Positions 25,428 through 36,700 of a stretch of 64,000 nt of DNA are shown here, in pieces (positions within the stretch are counted from its first letter, which is position 1; each line of letters begins with the position of its first letter). The position numbers and the translations under genes are program-made. The DNA is from Phycisphaerae bacterium. Its GTDB lineage: Bacteria > Planctomycetota > Phycisphaerae > SM23-33. Below the pieces are notes generated by a model. It searched no databases. It had not been told where the DNA came from and was given only the letters and a program-made list of their open reading frames with translations. The stretch spans positions 1-64,000 of the forward strand of contig DRGC01000034.1 of NCBI GenBank assembly GCA_011050235.1. The letters run 5' to 3'.

Positions 25428-28031
25428 TCAGGCAAGGTTGTGCTTCTTGCGCAGGATCCATTCCGCCGTCAGCAGCGCCACGATCAGCAGCAGCGCCAGC
25501 CGCGTATCCCACAGCTCGCGGGGCAGTTCCAGGATGCTGCGCTTTCGCCCGGGCGGGATCCACTCGGCCAGCTTGTCGATCTGGCGCAGGGGCAGGAAGG
25601 CCTCGTTGCTGCCGGCGGCGATGCTGCGCGATCCGATCAGCCGCATGGTCGCCTCGCCGGCTTCCTTGTTGAGGCTTTCGGCCTGGGGCAGTTCGATGAC
25701 GATCTCCTTGGCCGCGACGATCTGGTCGGCGTTGGGATCGTCCACCATCGCCGTCAATCGGTATCGACCTTGATGGGCGGTCACGGTCTCGTCGATGTCG
25801 CCCTTGAAATAGCCCGGCTGCTTTTCGGGATCGACGGCCGCCAGCGTGATGGTATGACGTTGGCCGGTTTCGGTGTCGATCATCTCGACATCGAACGTCC
25901 GGGCCCGCACGGGCGCGAAGGCCTCGTCGTAGGCCTCGACCTCGATGGTGATCGGTCGCCCGGCGACGAATCGCTCCCCGCCGGTGGTGATTGTGATGCG
26001 CTTACCCGTGCCCGAGCGCGCCAGGTAGCGGACCAGATTGGCCCAGAACCGCCGATGGTAGTAGCCGTCTTGCACGAACCGCCACCGCCACGTGCTGTCG
26101 AACCCGACATAGGCCACCCGCCCGGCGCCCGGCGACTGGACGACCACGAGCGGCTCGGGTGTGTTCCGGCCTGCGCGGCGCAGCGGGTTGGAGTGCTCGG
26201 CCAATACGCGGGCGCCCAGCTTGAGCCGCCGCACCGGATGCGACCAGAAGATCCCGGGCAGCAAGTCCCAGACGGCTTGGGTCCGCTCGGCCGATGAGCC
26301 CATGCGCATGATCTGATGGTCGCGGCCGTAGCTGGTCAGGCGAATCGTCCAGGGCTGGGGGCGGCGCTGGCCGAGGCGCTCGGCGAGGTCGACGGTGTTA
26401 TCGCTCAGGATGACCGGCAGCAGACCGGCCAGCGTCTTGAAGCCGCCCCCGGCCAGGATCGAGTCGGTGTACTTGTTGCCGGCGACGTAGCACAGCCCCC
26501 CGCCGTGCTGGCTGACGTAGTCGCCCAGCATCTCGACGAAGGCCGCATCGAAGCCCTCCGCCGTCGGCTGCGGGTCGATCAGAATCACGACCTGGTAGCC
26601 GGGCTTATCCTTCTGGCCGGGCACGCCGATCAGTTGGGCCAGATGGCGCGGCAACTGCGTAAGCTTCATGCCGGTGGAGGCGGCCTGGTTGACCTCCTTG
26701 TCGGCGTTCTGCTGCCAGATGCTGACGCGGTAGACGTCCTCGGCGCGGACCAGGAAGTTCTTGAGGTACTGGAACTCCCACCCGGCGTCGCCGCTGACCA
26801 GCAGGACGTTGATCTTCTCGTCGGCGACATAAATTCGAAGCGGGCGCGACGCGTTGTCGTCCAGGTCCTGTTCCCCCGGCAGCGGAGCGACCTCGGCGCG
26901 ATACTCGAACTCGCCCAGGTCCTTCGGCTCCAGGTGCAGCGGCACGCGGATGATCCGCCCGCGCGTCCGATCCTCCGGGGCCGGCGCGCCCTCGCCATCC
27001 TCGGGGTCGGACAGGTCCACCGTCGCCTTGACATCGGTTTCTTGCCACTCCTGCTCGCCCGCAGCGCGGCGCATCAAGACGACATCGATCTCGTGGCCGT
27101 CCAGGTTCCGCGCCGCCAGCAGGACGGTCAGCTCGCCGGAGGCCCTGCGGCGCAGGCGGTCGGGCCCGTCCAGGCCGATCACGGTGAGGTTCTTTCGCGG
27201 CGTCGGGTCGCCGACCATCACGGCGTAGACGGGCACGCCGCTGTCGCCGGCGAGGTCCACCGCCGCGGCGAGGCGCGTGTCGCCGCCGGGGGCGGTAATC
27301 TGGCCGTCGCTGACGACCACGATGGCCCCCAGCCGCCGGCCCCGCATCCGTTCCAGGGCGTCGCGGATCGCGCGGGCCAGGTCCGTGCTGTAACCGGTCG
27401 CAGCCAACGCCTGCAGCGTTGGGGCGATCTCGTCATCGGCGGCGGCGTCATCGGCCTGCTCGGGCGGCTGCAGGTCGGCCACGATGCGGCTGAACGAATC
27501 CTTGGCTGTTCGGTCCGACGAAAAACCCACCACCAGCAAGGGGTGGTCGGCCCGCAGCTTCGTCAACACGCCGCGATCCCGGCCGAGCGCCGCGCGGGCG
27601 ATCTCGAGGCGGGCCATGCTCGTCAGGGCATCCGGCTCGACCGCCACAGACGCCGCCAGGGCCTGGCGATGCTCGTCGGTGACGTATCGATCCTCAAAGC
27701 CCATCGACAGACTTTCATCGACCAGCACGACAACGGTGCTGCTGCGGAGCTCCTTTTCGTATCGCAGGACGATGGCGGGACGCAGGAGCACCGCCAGCAG
27801 CGCGGCGATGACGGCAATTCGCAGACCGGCCATCAGCGCCTTGGCGCGGCGCGGCGTGTCGCCCTCGCGGCGATAGCTGCGAACGGTCAAGACCACCATC
27901 CCCACCAGCACCACCAGCAGCAACAGGCGCACGCCGCTGGTGAACTCGGCCAGGAACCGAAAGCTCCAACTATCGGCGCCGGCGAACATGCCGGTCTCGA
28001 TACCCAATAGCCATTTCAGCAATGCCGTCAC
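25428..28031 (-). CDS. Membrane protein with vWA and glutamine-amidotransferase-like domains
   Basis: 867 aa starting at GTG 28031, which overlaps the upstream stop; an apparently longer frame only runs through the preceding gene. Two N-terminal helices (LLLLVVLVGMVVLTV, AVIAALLAVLLRPAIVL) precede a von Willebrand A domain with an intact MIDAS-type start (VVLVDESLSMGF, the D-x-S-x-S pattern) and VVVSDGQIT. The middle holds a GATase1-like fold (VLLVSGDAGWEFQYLKNFL), then a beta-sandwich and a C-terminal anchor helix. It parallels BatA/BatB-like proteins served by MoxR ATPases. A paralogue's C-terminus begins this window. Confidence 0.85.
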   Translation of the reverse strand: MTALLKWLLGIETGMFAGADSWSFRFLAEFTSGVRLLLLVVLVGMVVLTVRSYRREGDTPRRAKALMAGLRIAVIAALLAVLLRPAIVLRYEKELRSSTVVVLVDESLSMGFEDRYVTDEHRQALAASVAVEPDALTSMARLEIARAALGRDRGVLTKLRADHPLLVVGFSSDRTAKDSFSRIVADLQPPEQADDAAADDEIAPTLQALAATGYSTDLARAIRDALERMRGRRLGAIVVVSDGQITAPGGDTRLAAAVDLAGDSGVPVYAVMVGDPTPRKNLTVIGLDGPDRLRRRASGELTVLLAARNLDGHEIDVVLMRRAAGEQEWQETDVKATVDLSDPEDGEGAPAPEDRTRGRIIRVPLHLEPKDLGEFEYRAEVAPLPGEQDLDDNASRPLRIYVADEKINVLLVSGDAGWEFQYLKNFLVRAEDVYRVSIWQQNADKEVNQAASTGMKLTQLPRHLAQLIGVPGQKDKPGYQVVILIDPQPTAEGFDAAFVEMLGDYVSQHGGGLCYVAGNKYTDSILAGGGFKTLAGLLPVILSDNTVDLAERLGQRRPQPWTIRLTSYGRDHQIMRMGSSAERTQAVWDLLPGIFWSHPVRRLKLGARVLAEHSNPLRRAGRNTPEPLVVVQSPGAGRVAYVGFDSTWRWRFVQDGYYHRRFWANLVRYLARSGTGKRITITTGGERFVAGRPITIEVEAYDEAFAPVRARTFDVEMIDTETGQRHTITLAAVDPEKQPGYFKGDIDETVTAHQGRYRLTAMVDDPNADQIVAAKEIVIELPQAESLNKEAGEATMRLIGSRSIAAGSNEAFLPLRQIDKLAEWIPPGRKRSILELPRELWDTRLALLLIVALLTAEWILRKKHNLA

Positions 28032-30379
28032 TGCGGGTGGGCTCCTTGGCCTTGGTCGGTCGCCTCGGCCGCGCTGTGGTGGCCGAACCGCTGGGCCAGG
28101 AACGTCTCGGCGACCACCAGGACCGCCAGCGCCGCCATCAGCCACAGCCAATGTTCTTCGCGCTTGGACGTTTGGACCACGCCGACCGACGTGCCGGCGG
28201 TGCGCTGGATGTACTGGAAGGCATTGCTGTCCAGCGCGACGGTCAGTCCGTCGCGGCCGGCGGGGGCCAACTCGCCCTCGGCCGGGTCGATGTTGCGAGC
28301 CAGCAGCGCCACATGGCGCCGTCCGTCGGGCAGGTCGAGCGTCAGGATGTAGATGCCCGCTTCGTGCGTGCCAGCGTAGGACAGCCGCGCCGCATCGCCC
28401 CCGTCGCCGTTGGCCGAGCCGAGCATGACCAGGTCGCTGGCGGGAAACGACGGCAACTTGAGGATCGCGGGCGCGTCGGCGAACGCCTTCGGCGGGGTGT
28501 AGGTCATCGGGGCGGCGATCGCCGGGCTCGTCTGGCGCCCCTGCCCGCGGGCCAGGGCCCGGATGAGGTCCTGAATGGGCGTCACGTAGATGCCGTTGGG
28601 CTGATCGTCGGCCCAATCGTTCCAGCGCGGGCTGATGGTCGAGTAGATCATGACGACCTGCCCTCGGCCGAACGACCGCGCCGCAATCGCCGGCGAGGCG
28701 TCCTGGTCGGTGAAACGGGCCAGGACGCGCGGCGGCGAAACGCCGGCGGCGTTGGCGGTGTCGGCGCCGGCCGCCGGGTCGGACGGCAGGGCGAACTCTT
28801 CAGCGGGGGTGAAGGCGAAGAAGCGGATGAAGCCCGTCAGCACCTGCCGCTCGCCCTGGAAAAACCGCAGGAACGGATGGACCGGATCGATGCGTTTGGC
28901 ATCCAGGCGAACGAACGACTGGCGGGCGACGGGGTCGCCTTTGGGCGGCCCGATGCGATACGGGCTCAGGCCGTTGCCGCCGGCGAACATCGGCCCGTTG
29001 TAGAAGCTCAGATTGACGCGCTGGCCGGTGGTGATGACCAGCCCCCCGCCGTTGCGGACGTATTGCACCAGCGCGTCGAGTTGGGGGTAGCCGGTCGGCC
29101 CCTCGGCGTCGGATCGCGCGGGCAGTTCGGCCACGTCCAGCAGGGCCACCACGTCGTAATCCTCGAAAACGGCCGCGGACACGTCGTCGACGGCGATCAC
29201 ATCGACCCGCGCGCCGGAGCGGGCGACGCCGCTGGGATCGATAGCCGCGGCGAAGGTGAAGGCTTCGCTGTCGGTCGGGACGGCTGGGTTGGGACGTCCA
29301 TCCACCAGCAACACCCGAATCGCCTCCCGCACCTGAATGTCGAGATGGGCCGTGTTGTCGCCCGCCAGCTCGTCGGCCGACAGCGAGGCGGTCAGGGCCG
29401 CCGACCCGGCCCGAGCGAAGGTGACGTCGAACTCGATCCGTCTGGACCCGCCCGGCTCGATGGAGGCAATCGTCTGCACCGGCAACTGCAGATCGATCGT
29501 CGCCTGCTCGTCGCCGTCGGCGGGCAGGCGCAGGGTGATTCGAACGGGCGCGTCCCGGGCCGTCTCGGCGCCGTTGTTCCGGACGGTCACAGCCACGCGC
29601 GCCTCCGACGAGGCGATGACGAACCGGTCGACGAGCTTCAGCGAGGTGATCGTCAGGTTGGCCTGGGCGAGGCGACCATAGTCCATGACGATCACGTCGA
29701 CCTCGGCATCGGTCAGGGATGCGACGGCCTGTCGCACGGCGCCGACGCGGTCGGACTGCAGGTCCACCTGGCGGAAATCGCCCAGCAGGACCAGACGTTT
29801 GGCCCCGGACTGATCGCTCAGGAGTTGCTGCGCCCAACCCAGCGCCGCCGCCAGGTCGGCCCGGCCGTCAGAGGGCTGGAGCGTCTGCAGCTTGGTCACC
29901 AGCGACGTGCGGTCGGTGACGAAGTTCATCGCAAACAGCGGCGAGTCATCGCGATCGCTGGTGCGCCGAATGGCGACGGTCTCGCCGTCGGGCAACAGGT
30001 CGAGCTGTTCGGCCAGATCGGCGGTGGCCAAGTCGAACGCCGTGGTGGGCCCGAGCTTTTGGCCCATCGAGACGCTGTCGTCGAGGACGAAGATGGTCGT
30101 TCGCCCCACCTCCGCCGACGGGAGCAGCGCCAGGGACCCGCACCCCGTGAACCGCGCCAATGCCGCCGCCAGCAGCGCGATGATCAGACATCGCAAGGCC
30201 AGCAGGATGAGTTGCTCGATCTGCAGCCTCCGGCGATGGCGCCGCAGCGCCTGGCGGATGAACTGCATCGCCGCCCAGTCGCGCAGGCGGAACCGGCGAC
30301 GGTTGAGCAGGTGGATCAGGATCGGCACGGCCACCGCCGCCAGGCCCGTCCAGAAGATTGCCGGGTGAATGAACGGCAT
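28028..30379 (-). CDS. BatA-like vWA membrane protein
   Basis: 783 aa from the ATG at 30379, preceded by an AGAGGT site two bases after the DUF58 stop. The N-terminus has the BatA-type pattern: PAIFWTGLAAVAVPILIHLL followed by NRRRFRLRDWAAMQFI. A second helix (LILLALRCLIIALLAAAL) precedes a vWA-like domain beginning TIFVLDDSVSMG, which keeps the D-x-S-x-S ligands. A long extracytoplasmic beta-rich part and a GATase-like region follow. One C-terminal helix (HWLWLMAALAVLVVAETFLA) anchors the end. It is probably a substrate or partner of the adjacent MoxR ATPase in envelope integrity; this role is inferred. Confidence 0.85.
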   Translation of the reverse strand: MPFIHPAIFWTGLAAVAVPILIHLLNRRRFRLRDWAAMQFIRQALRRHRRRLQIEQLILLALRCLIIALLAAALARFTGCGSLALLPSAEVGRTTIFVLDDSVSMGQKLGPTTAFDLATADLAEQLDLLPDGETVAIRRTSDRDDSPLFAMNFVTDRTSLVTKLQTLQPSDGRADLAAALGWAQQLLSDQSGAKRLVLLGDFRQVDLQSDRVGAVRQAVASLTDAEVDVIVMDYGRLAQANLTITSLKLVDRFVIASSEARVAVTVRNNGAETARDAPVRITLRLPADGDEQATIDLQLPVQTIASIEPGGSRRIEFDVTFARAGSAALTASLSADELAGDNTAHLDIQVREAIRVLLVDGRPNPAVPTDSEAFTFAAAIDPSGVARSGARVDVIAVDDVSAAVFEDYDVVALLDVAELPARSDAEGPTGYPQLDALVQYVRNGGGLVITTGQRVNLSFYNGPMFAGGNGLSPYRIGPPKGDPVARQSFVRLDAKRIDPVHPFLRFFQGERQVLTGFIRFFAFTPAEEFALPSDPAAGADTANAAGVSPPRVLARFTDQDASPAIAARSFGRGQVVMIYSTISPRWNDWADDQPNGIYVTPIQDLIRALARGQGRQTSPAIAAPMTYTPPKAFADAPAILKLPSFPASDLVMLGSANGDGGDAARLSYAGTHEAGIYILTLDLPDGRRHVALLARNIDPAEGELAPAGRDGLTVALDSNAFQYIQRTAGTSVGVVQTSKREEHWLWLMAALAVLVVAETFLAQRFGHHSAAEATDQGQGAHPQ

Positions 30380-30381
30380 GG

Positions 30382-31326
30382 TTACCTCTTCGCTCCGGCT
30401 TTGCGGACGGCGGCGGCGCGGGCGGCCAGGAACGTCAACAGGGCGGCGTCCAGATGGTCGGCGGTGGAGATCAGCTTGTAGTCCATACGATGCGAAATGC
30501 ACGTGCGCTTGACCGCGTGGCAGAACGCGTCGACGGCCTCCAGGTAGCCCTGCCGAAGCGAGCGCGGCTCGATCAGCAGACGGCCGGTCTCTTCCAGGCC
30601 GCGAAACATCGTGTTCCGCTGGAACGGGAACGTCAGTTCGTCGGCGTCCATCACGTGCAGCACGACGACCTCGTGATCGTAATGGCGAAAGTGCTGCAGG
30701 CCTCGCAGCACGCCGTCCAGATCGGCGAACAGGTCGCTGACCAGGCACACCAGCCCGCGACGGGGAATCTTCTCGGCCAGGATGTGGCAGATGCTCTCCA
30801 GCGAGGTCTTGCGGCGCGGCTCGACGACGTCCATCTCATGGATCATGCGCCGCAGTTGGTTGGCCTTGGCGCCGGGGGGAATGTAGGCCCGCAGGTCGTC
30901 GTCGAAGACGGCCAGCCCGACGGCGTCCTGCTGCTGCTGAAGCAGGAACGCCAACGACGCGGTCACACTGGCGGCGTACTGATACTTGCTCATTCCGCCG
31001 TCGCGGGCGTAGTGCATCGACTCGCTGGCATCGAGCACGAAGGTAGCCTTGAGGTTGGTCTCCTCTTCGTACTGCTTGATATAATAGCGGTCGGTCTTGG
31101 CCTGAACCTTCCAGTCGATGTGGCGCGTGTCGTCGCCGGGGGCGTACTCGCGATGGCTGGCGAACTCCACGGAAAAGCCGTGGAACGGGCTCTTGTGCAG
31201 CCCGGCCATGAAGCCCTCCACCACCAGCCGAGCCTGCAGGTCCAAGCGAGAAATCTTGGCCAGCACCTTCGGGTCGAGGTACTTGCGAAGGTCATCGGAG
31301 TTTTGTTGGTCAGTCAGTTGGCTCAC
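30382..31326 (-). CDS. DUF58 family protein
   Basis: A 314-aa protein with a GTG start. It contains the DUF58 core: EFASHREYAPGDDTRHIDW (about residues 50-70) and then a vWA-like strand FVLDASESMHYA. DUF58 proteins are almost always encoded beside MoxR ATPases, as here. It has no signal peptide or clear membrane helix, so it is probably cytoplasmic or membrane-associated through its partners. It sits between moxR and the BatA-like gene, 57 bases after the former and two before the latter. Confidence 0.92.
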   Translation of the reverse strand: MSQLTDQQNSDDLRKYLDPKVLAKISRLDLQARLVVEGFMAGLHKSPFHGFSVEFASHREYAPGDDTRHIDWKVQAKTDRYYIKQYEEETNLKATFVLDASESMHYARDGGMSKYQYAASVTASLAFLLQQQQDAVGLAVFDDDLRAYIPPGAKANQLRRMIHEMDVVEPRRKTSLESICHILAEKIPRRGLVCLVSDLFADLDGVLRGLQHFRHYDHEVVVLHVMDADELTFPFQRNTMFRGLEETGRLLIEPRSLRQGYLEAVDAFCHAVKRTCISHRMDYKLISTADHLDAALLTFLAARAAAVRKAGAKR

Positions 31327-31383
31327 GTCACAGCTCTTCCCGCAGGATTGCTCGCATCGCCGGCGGCCTTCGGCAAAGCGCGG

Positions 31384-32478
<1,095 letters not shown>

Positions 32479-32543
32479 GGTGATCTCCTTGTGCGGTCAC
32501 CCCGTGCGTGGGCGATTTCCATTGAAGGCAAGTTCATTGGCCG

Positions 32544-33722
32544 TCATCGCTGATAAATGGGCAGGTAGCCGTAGGGCAACTGCAGGATGATACAGGCGAT
32601 GGCCGTGCGGTAGCTGGTCCCGACGCCGCCGGACCAACTGCCGTCGATATTCTGTTTCTGGCGCAGGGCGCGGTCGATGGCTCGGTAGTAGCGGGGCCAC
32701 TGCGGCCCGCCGCGCTGGTAGAGGGCCTGGGCGTAGTAGAAATGCAGGTAAAACCAGTGTCCCCACACGTCATGTTGGTCGCCCGTGCCCGGGTCGCCGT
32801 AGGGCCGCATGTATTGCCACAGCCGCTCGACCATCTTCGCCTCGGCCCCGGCGCCGCCGGCCTGGCGGTCGTAGACGCCGGCCGCATAGAAACACGCCAG
32901 GGCCGCCGCCGAGATCGCCGGGCGACCTTGCCCGCGGCTGTTGGCGGCGTAGCAGATGCCGCCGTCGCTGACCTGACAGTGTCGCAGATACGCGACCGCC
33001 CGGTCGATCGTGCTGGTGGGCACGGTGATACCGACGTTCCGACACGCCCGCAGCGCCTGCAGTTGTGTGATGGTCACCGAGCCTTCATCGAGTCTGACAT
33101 CGGGACTGTAGTACCATCCGCCGGCGTGGCGGAGTCGCTCGCCCAGGTCCGACTGAGAGCGGACCGTCAACTGAACGGCCTTGGTCAGCACGTCGTGGAT
33201 GCGGCGCTCGTACTGCGGGTTGACGTCGACCCCGTAGCACTGGGCCAGGAACAGCATCGAAAACCCATGCCCGTACATCGGCCGCCCGCTGCCGGCCGAG
33301 GAAATCAGCCCGTCGGCCGGACGCGAGTGTTTCAGAACGTAGTTCATCGCCCGCGTCACCTGGCGGGCGTAGGGGCCTTCTTCGGGAGTCGAGCCGTTGG
33401 CCATTAGCGCCATCCCCGCCAGGGACGTCATCACCGTGGAGTAGCCCCTGTAGAACGAGCCCACGTTCCAACTGCCGTCGTTGCGCTGCGTGCGGACGAG
33501 GTACTCCAGGCCCTTCTCGATGGCGGCCTGCGTTTCGCGCGTGACGATCTCGGGCAGTTGCGGCCCGGGTGTGGCCGCGCGGGCCGTCGACGTCAGACCA
33601 TCTTGAAAGGCGCCGGCCGTCAGCACCGTGATGGCCGTCAGCGCTGCCAACGCGCTCAGTCCAGTCAGCGCCGGCCAACTCGCCGCCGACCATCGCCGGT
33701 GTCGCCTAGTTTGTCTTGCCAT
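32544..33722 (-). CDS. Secreted squalene-cyclase-fold (prenyltransferase repeat) protein
   Basis: 392 aa from the ATG at 33722, overlapping the upstream stop by 17 bases. A Tat-like Arg-rich start (RQTRRHRRW) leads into a hydrophobic segment (LSALAALTAITVLTAG). The body has alpha/alpha-barrel repeats with QW-like motifs: YLVRTQRNDGSWNVGSFY, then QVSDGGICYAA and RQKQNIDGSWSGGVGTSY. The terpene-cyclase catalytic DxDD motif is not apparent, so it is probably a non-cyclising, binding or structural member. It lies between moxR and the PQQ gene on the same transcript. Confidence 0.8.
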   Translation of the reverse strand: MARQTRRHRRWSAASWPALTGLSALAALTAITVLTAGAFQDGLTSTARAATPGPQLPEIVTRETQAAIEKGLEYLVRTQRNDGSWNVGSFYRGYSTVMTSLAGMALMANGSTPEEGPYARQVTRAMNYVLKHSRPADGLISSAGSGRPMYGHGFSMLFLAQCYGVDVNPQYERRIHDVLTKAVQLTVRSQSDLGERLRHAGGWYYSPDVRLDEGSVTITQLQALRACRNVGITVPTSTIDRAVAYLRHCQVSDGGICYAANSRGQGRPAISAAALACFYAAGVYDRQAGGAGAEAKMVERLWQYMRPYGDPGTGDQHDVWGHWFYLHFYYAQALYQRGGPQWPRYYRAIDRALRQKQNIDGSWSGGVGTSYRTAIACIILQLPYGYLPIYQR

Positions 33723-36700
33723 AAATGCACAATCCTTCCGCCGTCCCAACAATCAGTCGGTCTTCAACGATCGTCGGCGGCATCCGCACATTTTCGATGG
33801 CCCTGACGGGACCTGTCGACGAGCCGGCGACCTGGCCGTCGGCCAGCGACAGCACATACGCCCGACCGCCTCCCTCGCCCCCGCAGGCGACGACCACACA
33901 ATTGCCGGCAAATGCCCAGCCCAACCCCCAAGGCCTCACCGGCCACGCGCGGAGGAACGGTTCGTTCCACACCAATCGCCCAACCGTCAGGTCGATCTTC
34001 TGTAGGTGGACGCTCGGAAGAAAGCCTGATCGTTCTGTAGGCTCGGCCGGTAGGGTCCAACAGACCAAGTACAGGTCACCCGCCCACAGACGGATGTTCG
34101 AAACCGCCGCCGGTAGCCCCTCAATAGGCGCCGCTTCGATGCGGGCGGACGTTCGGCCATCCGCAAGCGACACCAACTCGACCCGACCCCCGCTGTCGCC
34201 ATTGACACCGACGGCAACCCGATCGGTCCCGACGGCTTCCAGCGACGTCGGCAAGATCGCGCCGGACAGCTTGCGGCTCCATAGGGGTTGCGACATCCCT
34301 TCGACGTCGTAGGCCGTCAATTCCGCGTCGCTGGCGACCACGACGAACCCGCCGCCCGTCACCAGCGCGCTGAGATGCTGATTCGCCCGAAACTCATCCG
34401 CCAATCGCTTGCCTGAGGCCACATCGATACACCAGGCGGTGTTCGTTTGGCCGTTCGTCACCAACACGACTCCGGCCTTCATCGCCAGCCGAGGCCTCGC
34501 GATCTCTTGCCCCAGCGTCGACCGCCAGCGCACCGCGCCTGTCGGAATATCCAGACAGGCCACCGTCCCGTCTGCACCGATGACGACCCATGCGTCGGCC
34601 CCGCCGATCATGGCGGCCGGGGCGCTATAGATACCGGTCTGTTCGCCGACAACAGGCTTGGTCCACCGCGTCTGGCCGGTCTGGACGTCCAAGCCGGTGA
34701 CGGTCTCGGCATCGGCGACCAACAGGGTCTCGCCGTCGGTACTCAATCCGCCCAGAGGAGGATGGCCTTGGGCCGCCCATAGAAAGAACGGATGCTCCGC
34801 CATCTTCACGGAAATGTCCTGCTGCCAGACGATCGCCTGGTCGATGTTATCGGCCGCCGTGTCGATGCGGAGCAACTGGCTATCGGTAAAGACGAACACG
34901 TCCCGATCGATCCGGATCACCTTGCCGAGACTCTCGCGCAACAGGCGCGCCGAGGCGGGCTGAATGACGAATAGTTTCTTCAATGGCAGGGGCAGATCGG
35001 GCGGTGGCGGTTGTTCGGGCTCTGTGGGCCGGGCTGAGGCGCCTTCGAGGATCTGCACCAGCACATCACCCAACGGCCCGGCCAGATCGGCGAATCGGAC
35101 CGGCATCTGATCGGCCCGATCGCCCGCCTCGCGCCGCGCCAGTCGACGCGCGTCGGCGGCGGCCATCCCCGCAACCGAATTATGCCCACGCCGCACGAGC
35201 AGCGCCGCCCGCCCGACGTGGGCGGAAACGGCCAAGGGGCTGTCCGGGCGGCGCACGATCATCGCCAGCGCCCCGCGCGCCCGTTCCAGCCGGGCGTCGG
35301 CCTGGTCGCCCGAAAGGTCGTCGGCCTGGCGGTAGAATCGTTCGGCCGCAGCGAACAGCGCCTCGTCGGCCCGGGCGCTGTTGGGCCAGCGCCGACCGAC
35401 CGTCTCCAGAGCATCGGGACTGTCCAATTGGCGCGCCTCGGCGAGTTCGGCCTCGGCCCGGACGTCATAGGGGGCGTAGATGTCCTGCCCGTGTTCGGCG
35501 ATCAGGTCCGCAATGAATCCTTCGTGGATCAGCGTCCAGCCCGAAATCGGCACGTGCAGCGGGCCGAACCGCGTCATGCCGGCCGCCGGGCCGATCTCCA
35601 CATCCACCAGATCTTCCTCGCCGAACCGGTCGGCCAGGTCGTGGGCGACCGCCAGCGCCGCGGCGATGTCGCCACCGGCTGCGTGGGCCTTGGCGCGGCG
35701 GAGCAGGTTGTGGCCTCGCTCCTGCGGGCTTTGGGCGTAGCGGTCGGCCTCGGCGAACATCGCCAGCATCCGGTCGTTGCTGTCGGCGCGGTTCCCGACG
35801 GCCACGTACGTGCGATACAACATCCCGTCCAGTTCCGCCGGGGCCGCAACGGCCAACTCGTCGGCCGTGCGCTCGCAGCGACGCAGGTCCGCCAGCGCCG
35901 CTGCGTATCGGCGCGAGTTCACCGCCGCCATCGCTCGGCGATACAGCAACTCCAGGCGTCGAGCGGGCGGCGCCGAGGCCAGCTTCGCATCGATCTGGCG
36001 ACAGACTGTCTCGTAACTGACGTAGGCCGCCACGCCGGCGGCGTTGGCGGCGATGATGCGCCCGTCAGCGGTGATCAGATTGCCCAGAATGATCCCCGGG
36101 CCCGGAAGCGTGAACGACGACAGGTCCTCCGGCGTCAGCCGGTCACCGGTCAGGTCCAGCCGGATCAGTTCGCCCCGCCCGCTCAACAGCGCCGCCGTGG
36201 GCATCACGACCGGGCGGCCGTAAACGCCGGTGCGGCCCGGATCATCGCCAGAGACGCCGCTGGCATCGACGGCGAGCAGCGTCTTGCCGCCCTCGTCGAC
36301 CGACAGCACCCTCAGGCCCTCGCGACTGAGCAGCACGCGGCGGTCGTCCAGGGCGGTCAGGTAGTGTTGGTTCTTGCGTCCGGCCCGCCATCGCAGGCGG
36401 CCGTCCTCACCGGAAAGACACAGCGCCTCCGAGCCGTCGGCGGGCAGACAGATCACGCTGTCACCCAGCACGAGCACGGGGTTGATCGGCATCGCCCCCC
36501 CTCCCGCCTGTGCCTGTGGGCCCAACGCCCTGTCATACTGATACGCCCACAGGGCTCGTCCGCTGTCGACCTCGTAGGCGGCCACGACGCCTGCATTGGT
36601 CGCCACGAACACACGGCCATCGGCAACGGCGGGCGGGCTGGCCTGAGCCACGAGTTCCATCACTATCGATATGGGGAACCTGTGCTCGATCCCCCCTGTT

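Noticed and set aside
28028-30748. 906-aa version of the BatA-like gene and 1062-aa version of the vWA/GATase-like gene
   Set aside because: The extra N-terminal residues in each case are Arg/Pro-rich out-of-frame readings of the preceding gene. Conserved N-termini and overlapping start/stop codons place the starts at 30379 and 28031.
32544-33722. Terpene/hopanoid cyclase as a catalytic enzyme
   Set aside because: The repeat fold is visible, but the essential DxDD motif was not found and there is an export-type N-terminus, so no hopanoid role is claimed.
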